Shown here in pieces: positions 46,991 through 56,116 of a stretch of DNA of 64,000 nt. A program made the position numbers and the translations under genes. Below the pieces are notes generated by a model. The model was not told where the DNA came from. It saw only the letters and a list, made by a program, of their open reading frames with translations, and searched no databases. The stretch is from Luteibacter aegosomatis (lineage in GTDB: Bacteria; Pseudomonadota; Gammaproteobacteria; Xanthomonadales; Rhodanobacteraceae): the NCBI RefSeq assembly GCF_023078455.1, contig NZ_CP095740.1:3460001-3524000 (forward strand), read 5' to 3'. Within the stretch, counting starts at the first letter, position 1, and each line of letters begins with the position of its first letter.

Positions 46991-47631
46991 CCCAACGTCC
47001 TCGGCGACATGTCCTCGTCGATCAACCGCCTGAAGTACGCCTCGGGGTCGACCTGGATACGCCGGAAGTGGCGGTGATAGCGTCCCCATGCCGCATGACG
47101 GTTCTTCCGGCCCGCGCGCGGCCCGCCTTCCCGCTCGAAACGCGCGGGATCGAGATCGTCGAGCAGCGCGTCGAACAGTCCACGCGCGAGCGAAAGCGTG
47201 TCGCGCGGCTCGACCGGAGGGGGCTCCCAGGAGCGCGCGGGGTCCGCGCCGGGCATGCCGGGTATCGCATCGGGCAGGCCGTCGAGCGGATCACCCACGC
47301 CATCGACCGGAGACTGCGACGGCGAGGCGAACGCATCCGGCGGGCGATCGACCACGAGGATGTCCAGGCCATCGATCGCCAGCCGATCGCCGGCCGCCAG
47401 GGGAATGGGCTCGCCTCGCGCCAGCACGCGACCGTTGAGCCGGGTTCCGTTGCGGCTGACGTCCTCCACCAGGTACATCCCGTTGAGACGGCGTATCACG
47501 ACGTGCCGACGCGATACGCCAGCGCCTGCGAGCCGCCAGTCGCTATCGCCGGCACGGCCGATCGCAAAGCCCGCGCCGTCGACGCGAACCGCCTCATCGG
47601 GATGGCCCTCGGGATGCAACCAGATCGTCAT
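46987..47631 (-). CDS. FHA-domain protein of the T6SS (TagH/Fha-like)
   Basis: A 214-residue protein. An N-terminal FHA domain (residues ~22-72) has the phosphopeptide-binding residues G25-R26, S40, H43 and N61-G62-T63. A Pro/Asp-rich linker leads to a C-terminal segment (about 150-214) with SLARGLFDALLDDLDPARFER and RIQVDPEAYFRRLIDEDM. It should recognise phosphothreonine, probably on TssL or another T6SS protein. The start ATG at 47631 overlaps the DUF6931 stop. It fits a kinase-FHA regulatory relay within the operon. Confidence 0.88.
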   Translation of the reverse strand: MTIWLHPEGHPDEAVRVDGAGFAIGRAGDSDWRLAGAGVSRRHVVIRRLNGMYLVEDVSRNGTRLNGRVLARGEPIPLAAGDRLAIDGLDILVVDRPPDAFASPSQSPVDGVGDPLDGLPDAIPGMPGADPARSWEPPPVEPRDTLSLARGLFDALLDDLDPARFEREGGPRAGRKNRHAAWGRYHRHFRRIQVDPEAYFRRLIDEDMSPRTLG

Positions 47632-48173
47632 CGCACGATTTCCGCCGAGAGCAGCCCGAGCCCGCCACGCACGTAGGCCGCGCAGGCGTCGTCCATCGTC
47701 ATGCCCTCGCGACACGCCGCCAGCATGAGCAGCGCACCGGCCGCCGCCGCGGCCGCCATGTGCGGAGCGGGCACGACGGCCTGGCCCTGTCCGTCGACGA
47801 GATGCCCTTCGGCCCAGCCCGCGCACGCCGCCGCGAGCGCACCGGCATCGGCGTAATCCCGTTCCTGCGCATGGGCCAGGGCCGCGTCACGCGACGCGTC
47901 GTCGCGCAGGCGCAACCAGCGCTCGGCCAGCCGCAGGCCGTGCGCGTCCTCGACGGACAGCACGCTTTCACGCGCGCACTCGCAGACCCACGGCACGACG
48001 TATCCGCGTGGCATGAGGTGCATCTGCAGGCGCAGGGCGCAAGGCGCCCGCCCCGCCTCGAGCAAGGCGACGACGGCCGCGCGCGCGCCCATGCCGTCGT
48101 CCAGTACCGCCATCGCGGCGGTCTCCAGGCCGGCGTCCGCCGCCTTCTTGAACATCCCGGTCATCGACATCAT
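47628..48173 (-). CDS. DUF6931 T6SS-associated protein
   Basis: A 181-residue protein, Ala-rich and helical. The order RAAVVALLEAGRAPCALRLQMHLMPRGYVVPWVCECAR followed by RWLRLRDDASRDAALAHAQERDYADAGALAAACAGWAEGHLVD and AAAAAAGALLMLAACREG is the layout of the DUF6931 family found in T6SS clusters with an FHA protein. No enzymatic motif. It sits between vgrG and fha, overlapping both by 4 bases, which suggests an accessory role in loading or regulation. The family call is from memory of its pattern. Confidence 0.7.
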   Translation of the reverse strand: MMSMTGMFKKAADAGLETAAMAVLDDGMGARAAVVALLEAGRAPCALRLQMHLMPRGYVVPWVCECARESVLSVEDAHGLRLAERWLRLRDDASRDAALAHAQERDYADAGALAAACAGWAEGHLVDGQGQAVVPAPHMAAAAAAGALLMLAACREGMTMDDACAAYVRGGLGLLSAEIVR

Positions 48174-50125
48174 CCCACCAGCGGCGGCAAGCCCTTGAGC
48201 ATCGCCGGTCCCACCGCGGTAAGGCTGAGCACGGCGCCGGCGTTGACCGACACCGCCGCTCCACCCTGCACCGAGACCGCCGCGGCCGCCTTGATCGATG
48301 CGGCGGCTCCGGCATTCAGCGCGAGGCTCGCGCCAGCCGAGACGTTCACCGAGGCCAGGCCGTTCACCTTCAGCGTGGTGCCGACGAGCTGGATGTCACC
48401 CGTGCGCTTCATCACGAGGCGCGCCGGTCCCACGGCCAGCTCGATCTGCTCCGCCGCCTCGATCGTCAGGCGCCTGCCGACCTTCACCGTGGCGTCGCGG
48501 CCGACGTCCTGCACCCGGTCACGACCGATCTCATCCTTCGCGTCCCGGCCGACGGTCGTGAAGCCATCGTTCTCCGCTTCGTGGCGCAGATCGCGTTGCG
48601 CGTGGAGATAGAGTTCCTCCTTGCCGGGACTGTCGTCGAAGCGGAATTCGTTGGCCTCGCCGGCACCGCCGCCGAGGCTGCGGCTGACGATGCCGCTACG
48701 CGCCTTTTCGTCCGGCAACGCGTACGGCGGCATGTGATCCCGGTTGTAGACGCTGCCGATCACCAGCGGTCGATCGGGATCGCCCTCCAGAAAGCCCACG
48801 ACCACCTCCTGGCCCACGCGTGGGACATGGAGCGCCCCCCATCGATGGCCCGCCCACGGCGTGGCCACGCGCACGGGACACGACGGCTGGACGTCCTTGC
48901 CGCCGTTGGAACTCCAGAAGAAACGCACGCGAACCCGTCCGTACTCGTCCACCGCCACGTCCCCGTCCGACGCTCCCTCCACCACCGCGGTCTGCAATCC
49001 CTGCACGATCGGTCGCGGCATGCCGGGAGGCGAACGATAGGGTCGGCTGGATTCGATCGCGCGAAACGCGCAGCGGAAACGGGGACGCACCTCGTCGGCA
49101 TCGTCGTGCGACCGGGGGTCGATGCCCACGACATCGAGGCGGGACGACACCACGAGATATTCGCGATTGCTCGGCCCATGCGGATGGTCTTCCAGGCGAA
49201 AGAGCGTTCCCGGCAGCAGGCCGGGCGCATCGGTGGTACCGCAGGATATCGAACGCGCCACGTCGAGCGCCTCGCCGGCGACCTGTGCGCGACGGCCCAG
49301 GTCGTCGGCGTCATGCCCATAGGCACTTCCCGCACCGGGAAAGTCGAACACCTCCAGCCCGGCCGCCCGCCCCGCCTCCGCACCCGCCACGTCGCGGTCG
49401 CCCACCACCGGCTCGCGCGGATGCAGGTAATCGTAGTCGCCGAGGCAGACGCGAGCCGGGGTCATGGATCGCGTCGTCGTCCAGGTGTCGACCGAGGCCC
49501 CATGGCGTCGTCCCTTGTGCATCGACGGCACGAACGGCAGCACGGCCGCGCCCGCCGCCGGCGCGTGCGCGCCGACGGCATCCGCCAGCACCATCACATG
49601 CCGGTCCCTGGCGTGCTCGAAGTAGTAGTAGATGCCCTCTTCCTGCATCAGGCGATGGATGAAATCCAGGTGGCTCTCGCGGTATTGCACCCGGTATTCC
49701 CGCTCGGGATATGTGCGGGACAGCCGCCATTCCACGTCGCCGCAGCCGGCCTCTTCCAGCACCCGGCGCACGACGGCCGTCACGTCCATGGACGTGTAGA
49801 TCCGGCTATCCAATGTGCGGCCCAGCAACCACGGGCGCGGCACCAGGGTGAACCGGTACGTCGTGTAGCGAACCTCGTCGAGCCACGTTTCTCCCGCCTG
49901 CCCGGCATCCGCGACGATGCCGTGCAGGTGGCGGGTGCCGCCGCCGTCGGCACCGATCGTCACGCCCATCGGCGTGCCCAGCAGTTCGTCGAGATCGAGC
50001 GAGCGGTCCATGCACAACGCGTCGACCCGCGCGCGATACATCCGGCTCAGGCCTTCCTCGACCGTCATCGACGCGAAGAGCAAGGCGCTCCCGTGCGGCG
50101 AATCGAGCTTGAAGCGTGCGTCCAC
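48170..50125 (-). CDS. vgrG: VgrG (TssI) spike protein
   Basis: A 651-residue T6SS spike protein. Its gp27-like part starts HGSALLFASMTVEEGLSRMYRARVDAL. ESHLDFIHRLMQEEGIYYYFEH is the VgrG signature. The gp5-like OB-fold (residues ~380-500; VRVRFFWSSNGGKDVQPSCPVRVATPWAG) and the WGALHVPRVGQEVVVGFLEGDPDRPLVIG motif follow. The C-terminal tail is a beta-helix then an Ala/Val-rich stretch ending MLKGLPPLVG. No effector domain is attached. The start is GTG at 50125 with a perfect AGGGAG ribosome-binding site; the longer open frame upstream overlaps the neighbour gene and is not credible. Confidence 0.93.
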   Translation of the reverse strand: MDARFKLDSPHGSALLFASMTVEEGLSRMYRARVDALCMDRSLDLDELLGTPMGVTIGADGGGTRHLHGIVADAGQAGETWLDEVRYTTYRFTLVPRPWLLGRTLDSRIYTSMDVTAVVRRVLEEAGCGDVEWRLSRTYPEREYRVQYRESHLDFIHRLMQEEGIYYYFEHARDRHVMVLADAVGAHAPAAGAAVLPFVPSMHKGRRHGASVDTWTTTRSMTPARVCLGDYDYLHPREPVVGDRDVAGAEAGRAAGLEVFDFPGAGSAYGHDADDLGRRAQVAGEALDVARSISCGTTDAPGLLPGTLFRLEDHPHGPSNREYLVVSSRLDVVGIDPRSHDDADEVRPRFRCAFRAIESSRPYRSPPGMPRPIVQGLQTAVVEGASDGDVAVDEYGRVRVRFFWSSNGGKDVQPSCPVRVATPWAGHRWGALHVPRVGQEVVVGFLEGDPDRPLVIGSVYNRDHMPPYALPDEKARSGIVSRSLGGGAGEANEFRFDDSPGKEELYLHAQRDLRHEAENDGFTTVGRDAKDEIGRDRVQDVGRDATVKVGRRLTIEAAEQIELAVGPARLVMKRTGDIQLVGTTLKVNGLASVNVSAGASLALNAGAAASIKAAAAVSVQGGAAVSVNAGAVLSLTAVGPAMLKGLPPLVG

Positions 50126-50165
50126 GGTGGTTCTCCCTGGCGAAGCGTTGACGGATGACGGGCGC

Positions 50166-51266
50166 TCAGGCCTGGCAGGCGCGAAGGCGAGCGTCGACGA
50201 CCGGGTCGTCGCTACGGAACTGGTAGCCCAACTGGCCCAGGTAGCGCTCGGATTCACGCCCGAGCCGGAGGAGGTAGTCCGACCCACGGTCATAAGCGGC
50301 TTGCGGAACGAGCCGGCCTTCGGTGTCGAACAGGCGAAGCAGGTGCATCGGATCGCCGCAGAGCTTCGAGCCGAGCGTGATCGCGGCCACGGCGGGGACC
50401 GCCAGCGCCGCCGAGCGATACCAGCGGTTGAATGCCTGGGGCCGTCGGTGAAACGCACCGACGCCGTCGCCCGATGCGAGATAATCCCTGGCCTCGGCGG
50501 AAAAGCGCTTCATGCGGGTGAGGTCGTAAATCTTCCACACGACGTCGACGAGCAGTTCGATCATGCCCGAGGCGACGTGAGTGAACCACGCCGCACCCGC
50601 CGTCGCCATCGTGGCGACGGAGCGACCGAGGTTGGCCACGAAACGATACACGTCGCCGGCGAGGCGGCGATTCATCGCGCCGAGGATGGCTTCGACGGTG
50701 GCCGAGGGCGTTCCCGGCAGCACCTGCACGCCCCGGCCCAGGCGATGGACGGTGTAGCGGCGGAACGCGCTCTTCACCGCATCGAGGAGGCTGACGACCA
50801 CGTTGGCGCCGATACCGGTCGAAGAAAGCGCGAGGTCGACGAAATACGAGGCGAGCTTCCGGCACACGCCGGTCAGGAAACCCTTGATCCGGTCCGATCC
50901 CATCATGTCCCGGTAGGTACGCGAATCCCTTTCCTTTCGGCCGTCGGAAGCCGTTCGATCGATGCCGTCCACGATGTCCTTGAGGACATCCCAAAGGTAA
51001 CCGAAGACGTTCTCCTTGCACGTGTCGAACAGGGCTTCCGTGCGGCTGGCCGCCGGGGCTCGGGCGCCGGCGAGCGTCCTGTGCAGGTCGGCGCCTTGCG
51101 CGGCGATGTCGATGAAGCCGATCGCGGCGACCTTCACGCGACTGGGATAGCGCATGGTGGCGAACAGGTGGAGGATGCCCTTGCGGTTGTGGATCATCGT
51201 GTCGGTCATGAATTCCGGCACGCCGAGCAGGGCATCGGTATCCGGAGTGCGTAATGCGTATGTCAT
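50166..51266 (-). CDS. Unknown T6SS protein B (paralog of the adjacent protein A)
   Basis: A 366-residue protein I cannot assign to a family. It lies between protein A and vgrG, with its own ribosome-binding site (AAGGA). It aligns along its whole length with the 388-residue neighbour. Shared blocks are GVPEFMTDTMI...RKGILHLFATMRY (~15-40), VLPGTPSATVEAILGAMNR (182-200) and the highly conserved C-terminal FNRWY...VPAVAAITL-x-S-x-LC-x-D-x-MH-x-LR (279-310), followed by SDDP (352-355). The middle third is hydrophobic/amphipathic (residues ~140-245) without a clear signal peptide. No enzyme motif seen. Candidate T6SS cargo, adaptor or effector; immunity function not evident. Confidence 0.85.
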   Translation of the reverse strand: MTYALRTPDTDALLGVPEFMTDTMIHNRKGILHLFATMRYPSRVKVAAIGFIDIAAQGADLHRTLAGARAPAASRTEALFDTCKENVFGYLWDVLKDIVDGIDRTASDGRKERDSRTYRDMMGSDRIKGFLTGVCRKLASYFVDLALSSTGIGANVVVSLLDAVKSAFRRYTVHRLGRGVQVLPGTPSATVEAILGAMNRRLAGDVYRFVANLGRSVATMATAGAAWFTHVASGMIELLVDVVWKIYDLTRMKRFSAEARDYLASGDGVGAFHRRPQAFNRWYRSAALAVPAVAAITLGSKLCGDPMHLLRLFDTEGRLVPQAAYDRGSDYLLRLGRESERYLGQLGYQFRSDDPVVDARLRACQA

Positions 51267-51301
51267 GGGTTGGTGTCCTTACCTGGTGACGTGCTGGTTG
51301 C

Positions 51302-52468
51302 TCATGCGCGCCCGAGTTTCCTCAGGGCTTCGGCCTGCACCGCTTTCGACATGCCCTTGGCGGCGGGTCCGCCACCGAGCAGCGAGGCGATCGTCGGATC
51401 GTCGCTGCCGATCGCGTAGTCGAGTTCACCGAGGTACTTCCTGCCTTTCGCGCGCAGCGCTTCGACGTGGTCGAAGCCACGACGGTAAGCCGCTTCGGGA
51501 AGGACATCGCCCTTCTCGTCGATCATCCTGAGGAAATGCATCTTGTCCGCGCACAGGCCGCTGTCGAGGGTGATCGCGGCGATGGCGGGCACCCGCCGGA
51601 CGGCCTTGGCATACCAGGGGTTGAATCGCACGGGATCGAGGTGCCACGCGGCACCGTCGTGACGCTTCTGCCAGTGATAGTTCGCCTCGTTGCAGAATTG
51701 CGTCAGGCGCGACATCTCGTAGAGCTTCCACACGGTGTTGACGATGGCTTCCACCACCGAAAACACCAGCGACGACAGGCTCTGTCCGATGCCTGCGACG
51801 AAGCTCATGCCGAGGTTCACCCCGAGCTTCAACGACCGGTAGGCGGCACCGCCGATGGTGCGATCCATGGCCGCGCTGATGCCGCTGACCACCGTCTGCG
51901 GCATGCCGGGCAACACCGGCACCACCCTGCCGGCCTGGTAGAGCCTGTAGCGATCGAACGCCTCGCGCACCATGCCGCCGACCGAACCCAGGAACGCGAC
52001 GGTATCGGACACCTTGTCGTAAGCGCTCCCGACGAGCTTCCTGGCGAGTTTCTCGCACAGGCCCCGCAACGTGGGCAGCGCCTTGCGCTTGAGCGATTCG
52101 GCGAAGTTCGGTTCCTCCACGTTGGAGGCGCCCGTCGATACCGCGTCGACGTAATCGATCATGTCGTGCGTCCAGTCCAGCAAGGCGTCGGCGAGGGTGT
52201 CGCTCGCCTTGCGCACGTCCAGCGGCAGGCGGTGTCCGCCCCGCACGGGCAGGCTGAACTTTCCCGAGTCGGCGCTTCGCACGTTTTCCCGGGTGAAGCC
52301 GATGACTTCGTCGGCCACGTTGAACACGCCGTTGGTGACGATCCTGAAACGGCTTTCGTCGCAGCGCAGGTGTCCGAACAGGTAGAGAACGCCCAGCCGC
52401 GACTGGGCGACGGCATCCTCCATGAAAGACGGCACACCCGATGGGGTAAGGCCGGTGGTCTGGACCAT
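51302..52468 (-). CDS. Unknown T6SS protein A (paralog of the adjacent protein B)
   Basis: A 388-residue protein directly after clpV (40-base gap, AAGGAGA ribosome-binding site). It is colinear with protein B. Shared blocks are GVPSFMEDAVAQSRLGVLYLFGHLR (11-35), VLPGMPQTVVSGISAAMDR (185-203) and FNPWYAKAVRRVPAIAAITL (282-301), then LDSGLCADKMHFLRMIDEKG and SDDP (356-358). Hydrophobic helices occur around residues 205-250. Residues 110-125 are the most divergent. Two full-length paralogs in tandem in the secretion operon suggest cargo duplication. Function not recognised. Confidence 0.85.
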   Translation of the reverse strand: MVQTTGLTPSGVPSFMEDAVAQSRLGVLYLFGHLRCDESRFRIVTNGVFNVADEVIGFTRENVRSADSGKFSLPVRGGHRLPLDVRKASDTLADALLDWTHDMIDYVDAVSTGASNVEEPNFAESLKRKALPTLRGLCEKLARKLVGSAYDKVSDTVAFLGSVGGMVREAFDRYRLYQAGRVVPVLPGMPQTVVSGISAAMDRTIGGAAYRSLKLGVNLGMSFVAGIGQSLSSLVFSVVEAIVNTVWKLYEMSRLTQFCNEANYHWQKRHDGAAWHLDPVRFNPWYAKAVRRVPAIAAITLDSGLCADKMHFLRMIDEKGDVLPEAAYRRGFDHVEALRAKGRKYLGELDYAIGSDDPTIASLLGGGPAAKGMSKAVQAEALRKLGRA

Positions 52469-52508
52469 ATCGATCTCCTTGATTGCCCTTGATGACTTCC
52501 GTGTGTTT

Positions 52509-55130
52509 TCAGCCGAGGGTCACGTCGTAGACGAACCCGTGCATGCCCAGGTCGACGACGATGCCCTCGACCCTCGCCCCCTCCAGCGCGGCTTCCAGGC
52601 ACCGCCTGCTGATGTCCGGAAGCATGGTGTGCGTCAGCAGCGCGTGGATCGCGCGTCCGCCCGCGTCGTTTCCGGCGCAGCGGCGCACGATCGCCTCGCG
52701 CGCCGATGGCGTGCATCCGAAGGTGGCGCCGTAGCGTTCGGCCACGCGAACCCGAACGCGCTCCAGTTGGAGCGCGACGATCTTCTCCATCGCCTCGTCG
52801 CGCAACGGAAGGTAAGGCACCACCGTTACCCGCCCGAGGAATGCCTTCGGGAAGACGGCCCCCAGTGGCTCGGCGATGCCGGCCACCAGTTCGCCGGGCG
52901 ACGGACGCATGCCGGGGCGGCACAACGCCTCGATCCGTTCCGTGCCCACGTTGGTGGTGAGCAGGATGAGCGTGTTGCGGAAATCGATGGCGCGCCCCTC
53001 CCCGTCTTCCATCGTGCCCTTGTCGAACACCTGGTAGAAGAGTTCGTGTACGTCGGGATGCGCTTTCTCGATTTCGTCGAGCAGGACCACCGCGTGCGGT
53101 CGCCGTCGCACCGCCTCGGTCAGCACGCCGCCCTCGCCATAGCCCACGTAACCGGGAGGCGCGCCCTTGATGGTGGCGACGCTATGCGACTCCTGGAACT
53201 CGCTCATGTTGAGCGTGATGAGGTTCTGTTCTCCGCCGTACAGCGCCTCGGCGAGTGCCAGCGCCGTCTCCGTCTTGCCCACGCCGGACGTGCCCGCGAG
53301 GAGGAACACGCCGACGGGCCGGGACGGGTCGTCCAGCCCGGCGCGCGAGGTCCGCACGCGGCGGGCGATGGCATCCATGGCATGCGCCTGTCCGATCACC
53401 CGCCGTTCGAGCACGTCGGCCAGGCCGAGCACCGTGTCGGCCTCGCTGCGCAGCATCCGGCCCAGCGGTATGCCGGTCCAGTCGGCTACCACGGCACCGA
53501 TCGCCAGGTCGTCCACCCACGGAAGAACGAGCGGATGCTCGCCCTGAAGGCATGCCAGGCGATCGTTCGCCGACCGGAACGCCGTCATCGTCTCGTCCAC
53601 CTCGTCCTCGCCCGCGAGCAGGCGGCCCCGATCGACCAACAGCCGTCGGACCAGATCTTCCTCCTCGCGCCAACGTTCTTCGACGGCCGCAAGCGTTTCG
53701 CGAAGACGCGCGATGCTTTCGCCAAGGTCGTCCAGGCGACGTTCCCGATCCATGCCCATGGCCTGCTCCTTCGCCACCCTGTCGCGCTCCGCCGCCAGGC
53801 CGTCGATGCGCTGTCGCAGGTCGATCACCTCGGCGGGCATCGCATGCCGGCTCACGGCCACGCGCGCGCAGGCGGTATCGAGGAGGCTCACGGCCTTGTC
53901 GGGCAATTGCCTGGTGGGGACGTAACGATGCGACAGCTTGACGGCGGCACGGATCGCCGTGTCGAGCACCTGCACGCCATGGTGGGTTTCCATGGCATCG
54001 GCCACGGCACGCAGCATGCGGATCGCCCTCTCCTCGTCGGGCTCGGCCACCTGCACCGCCTGGAAACGACGGACGAGGGCGGGATCCTTCTCGATGTAAC
54101 GCTTGTATTCCGACCACGTGGTCGCGCCGATCGTACGCAACGAACCGCGCGCGAGCATCGGCTTGAGCAGGTTGGCGGCATCACCGGTCCCGGCCGCGCC
54201 GCCCGCGCCGACCAGGGTATGCACTTCGTCGATGAAAAGGATCACCGGCCGCACCGAGGCCTGCACCTCGTCGATCACCTGGCGTAGACGACTTTCGAAT
54301 TCGCCCTTCGCGCTTGCACCGGCCTGCAACAGCCCGATGTCGAGCGAGCGCAGGCACACGTCGGCAAGCGCCGGCGGCACGTCGCCGTCCACGATGCGGC
54401 GGGCCAGGCCCTCCACCACCGCCGTCTTGCCGACGCCCGCCTCGCCGACGAGCATCGGATTGTTCTGCCGGCGCCGCATGAGTACGTCGATGAGCTGGCG
54501 GATCTCGTCGTCACGACCCACCACGCGATCCAGGTCCCCGTCGCGAGCCGATGCGGTGAGGTCCGTCGTGAAGCGTTCCAGGGCGGCCTGCCCTCCCAAC
54601 GCGGCAGGCGCCCGTCCGGCGCGCGCGGTACCGTCGTGCGAGGACGGACTTTCTTCCGGCGATCCCGCCGTGACGACCGTCCAGTCCTCCGACAACCGGT
54701 CGGCACGCAACCTCGCGAACTCGCCCGACATGCGCTCCAGTACATGGCGCAGGCGGCGTGAGCGAAGCAACACCATCATCAGGTGACCGCTGCGGATCGT
54801 TCCCTCGCCCCTTGCCAGCGACGCGTGGTTCCACGCGCGCTCGGCCGCCTCCTCCACGTCGGCCGAGAGGTCGCTCACCGCCGTGGCGCCGCCCGGCAGG
54901 CGCTCCAGCGCGGCGGTGACGTCATGCGCCAGCCGGGCCTCGTCCAGGCCCGCGTGACGGACGATGCGGTGGAGATCGGAATCGGGCTGGCGCAGCAACT
55001 GGTCCACCCAGTGCACCAGCTCGACCTGCCGCTGGCCGCGAAGCCGGCAAGCCACCGTGGCCGCCTCGATCGCGGCATAGGCGATCGGATGAAGCTTGCC
55101 GAACAGCGCGGCACGATCGAAGTCGCTCAT
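52509..55130 (-). CDS. clpV: ClpV (TssH) AAA+ ATPase
   Basis: An 873-residue AAA+ unfoldase that disassembles contracted TssB/TssC sheaths. It has an N-terminal Clp repeat domain (~1-150), Walker A1 GEAGVGKT (229-236), a middle helical domain (~415-545) and Walker A2 GTSGVGKT (613-620), followed by the C-terminal D2 small domain. It is longer and more divergent from ClpB in the N domain, fitting ClpV. It overlaps tssG by 4 bases. Confidence 0.95.
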   Translation of the reverse strand: MSDFDRAALFGKLHPIAYAAIEAATVACRLRGQRQVELVHWVDQLLRQPDSDLHRIVRHAGLDEARLAHDVTAALERLPGGATAVSDLSADVEEAAERAWNHASLARGEGTIRSGHLMMVLLRSRRLRHVLERMSGEFARLRADRLSEDWTVVTAGSPEESPSSHDGTARAGRAPAALGGQAALERFTTDLTASARDGDLDRVVGRDDEIRQLIDVLMRRRQNNPMLVGEAGVGKTAVVEGLARRIVDGDVPPALADVCLRSLDIGLLQAGASAKGEFESRLRQVIDEVQASVRPVILFIDEVHTLVGAGGAAGTGDAANLLKPMLARGSLRTIGATTWSEYKRYIEKDPALVRRFQAVQVAEPDEERAIRMLRAVADAMETHHGVQVLDTAIRAAVKLSHRYVPTRQLPDKAVSLLDTACARVAVSRHAMPAEVIDLRQRIDGLAAERDRVAKEQAMGMDRERRLDDLGESIARLRETLAAVEERWREEEDLVRRLLVDRGRLLAGEDEVDETMTAFRSANDRLACLQGEHPLVLPWVDDLAIGAVVADWTGIPLGRMLRSEADTVLGLADVLERRVIGQAHAMDAIARRVRTSRAGLDDPSRPVGVFLLAGTSGVGKTETALALAEALYGGEQNLITLNMSEFQESHSVATIKGAPPGYVGYGEGGVLTEAVRRRPHAVVLLDEIEKAHPDVHELFYQVFDKGTMEDGEGRAIDFRNTLILLTTNVGTERIEALCRPGMRPSPGELVAGIAEPLGAVFPKAFLGRVTVVPYLPLRDEAMEKIVALQLERVRVRVAERYGATFGCTPSAREAIVRRCAGNDAGGRAIHALLTHTMLPDISRRCLEAALEGARVEGIVVDLGMHGFVYDVTLG

Positions 55131-56116
55131 GCATACCTCCTTGTATCGATCTCATGAAAGCCCGCGTTGGCGGGCCCGACGACCAGGTCCTCGGGATCGT
55201 GGTCGTGTCGGAGCGTGCCGATCCAGGTCGAGCGGCCCAGGCACACCTCCTTGCCCAGCCGCGGCGCGGGCACGTCCTGTCCTTGCAGGCAAAGGCAGGC
55301 ATCCCACGCAAGGGTGTCGCCGACGTATCGACGCACGTGCGAGACCACGGTGGCCCAGTCGCCACCCTCCGGGCAGAGGGCCAGGTAACGCCGTCGCGGC
55401 ATCGGTCCGATGCGCACGCGAAACCGTCCACCGGCATCGCGCACCGCGCGTCCCAGCACGCCGCCATGCCCCAGCCGCGATCGGCCCACCCGGCATCCAG
55501 ACGCCTCGTCCAGCGCCAGCCAGCCGGGGACGCATTCTTCCACCCGGACCGGCAGCGCGAGCCGCGCCGACAGGACCGCACGCAAGCCATCGGCGTTCCT
55601 CGGTCGCGAGGTGAAGCGCGCGGCGTTGAAGCGCATCGCCCGCGACAGCGGCTCGTTCGCCGCGACGCCGACGATGGCGTCGAGCCGCATCGCGAAGGCA
55701 TCGTCGCCGGGCCGATCCGCCTGCACGCAAGGCTGCGTTTCGGCCCACGCGCGATAGAACAGGCCGAGAAACCGATGTTGGAACACGTCGGCGAACGCCT
55801 CCAGCGCGGTATCGCGATGGACGTATCGGCGTTCCAGCGCGTATTCGGTCAGGTGCAACGGAAGCGCGCCGTTGGGTCCCCACAGTCCGAACACGGTGCT
55901 GCGCACCCGCATGCGGCCCGACTCGACGGCATCCACGCCGGCGATCGCGGCCGCGGGAAAGTCGAGCGAAGCCGGATGCGAGAAGCGCACGGCATCGTCG
56001 GCGGGCCGATGCGAGCGCCCGATGCGCGGCCGCCCCACGAAGGCGCACTCCAGGCGGCGCACCGCCGCGAACCAGTCCGCTAGAGGACCGGACGCGTGCC
56101 GGGACATGTCGTCCAT
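55127..56116 (-). CDS. tssG: TssG baseplate component
   Basis: A 329-residue T6SS baseplate wedge protein (TssG/VasB). The conserved core includes VFGLWGPNGALPLHLTEYALER and the FQHRFLGLFYRAWAETQP segment. The ATG at 56116 is chosen because GGAGGT lies 8 bases upstream. This start makes the gene overlap the end of tssF by 37 bases, an unusually long overlap. A second ATG at 56107 would shorten it by 3 residues. Confidence 0.93.
   Translation of the reverse strand: MDDMSRHASGPLADWFAAVRRLECAFVGRPRIGRSHRPADDAVRFSHPASLDFPAAAIAGVDAVESGRMRVRSTVFGLWGPNGALPLHLTEYALERRYVHRDTALEAFADVFQHRFLGLFYRAWAETQPCVQADRPGDDAFAMRLDAIVGVAANEPLSRAMRFNAARFTSRPRNADGLRAVLSARLALPVRVEECVPGWLALDEASGCRVGRSRLGHGGVLGRAVRDAGGRFRVRIGPMPRRRYLALCPEGGDWATVVSHVRRYVGDTLAWDACLCLQGQDVPAPRLGKEVCLGRSTWIGTLRHDHDPEDLVVGPANAGFHEIDTRRYA

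Noticed and set aside
48170..50458. Longer VgrG starting near 50458
   Set aside because: The extension is antisense-like Arg/Ser-rich sequence overlapping the neighbour gene; GTG at 50125 has an ideal ribosome-binding site.
52422..54287. 621-residue plus-strand frame opposite clpV
   Set aside because: It is antisense to ClpV with both Walker motifs intact on the other strand; no ribosome-binding site or homology.
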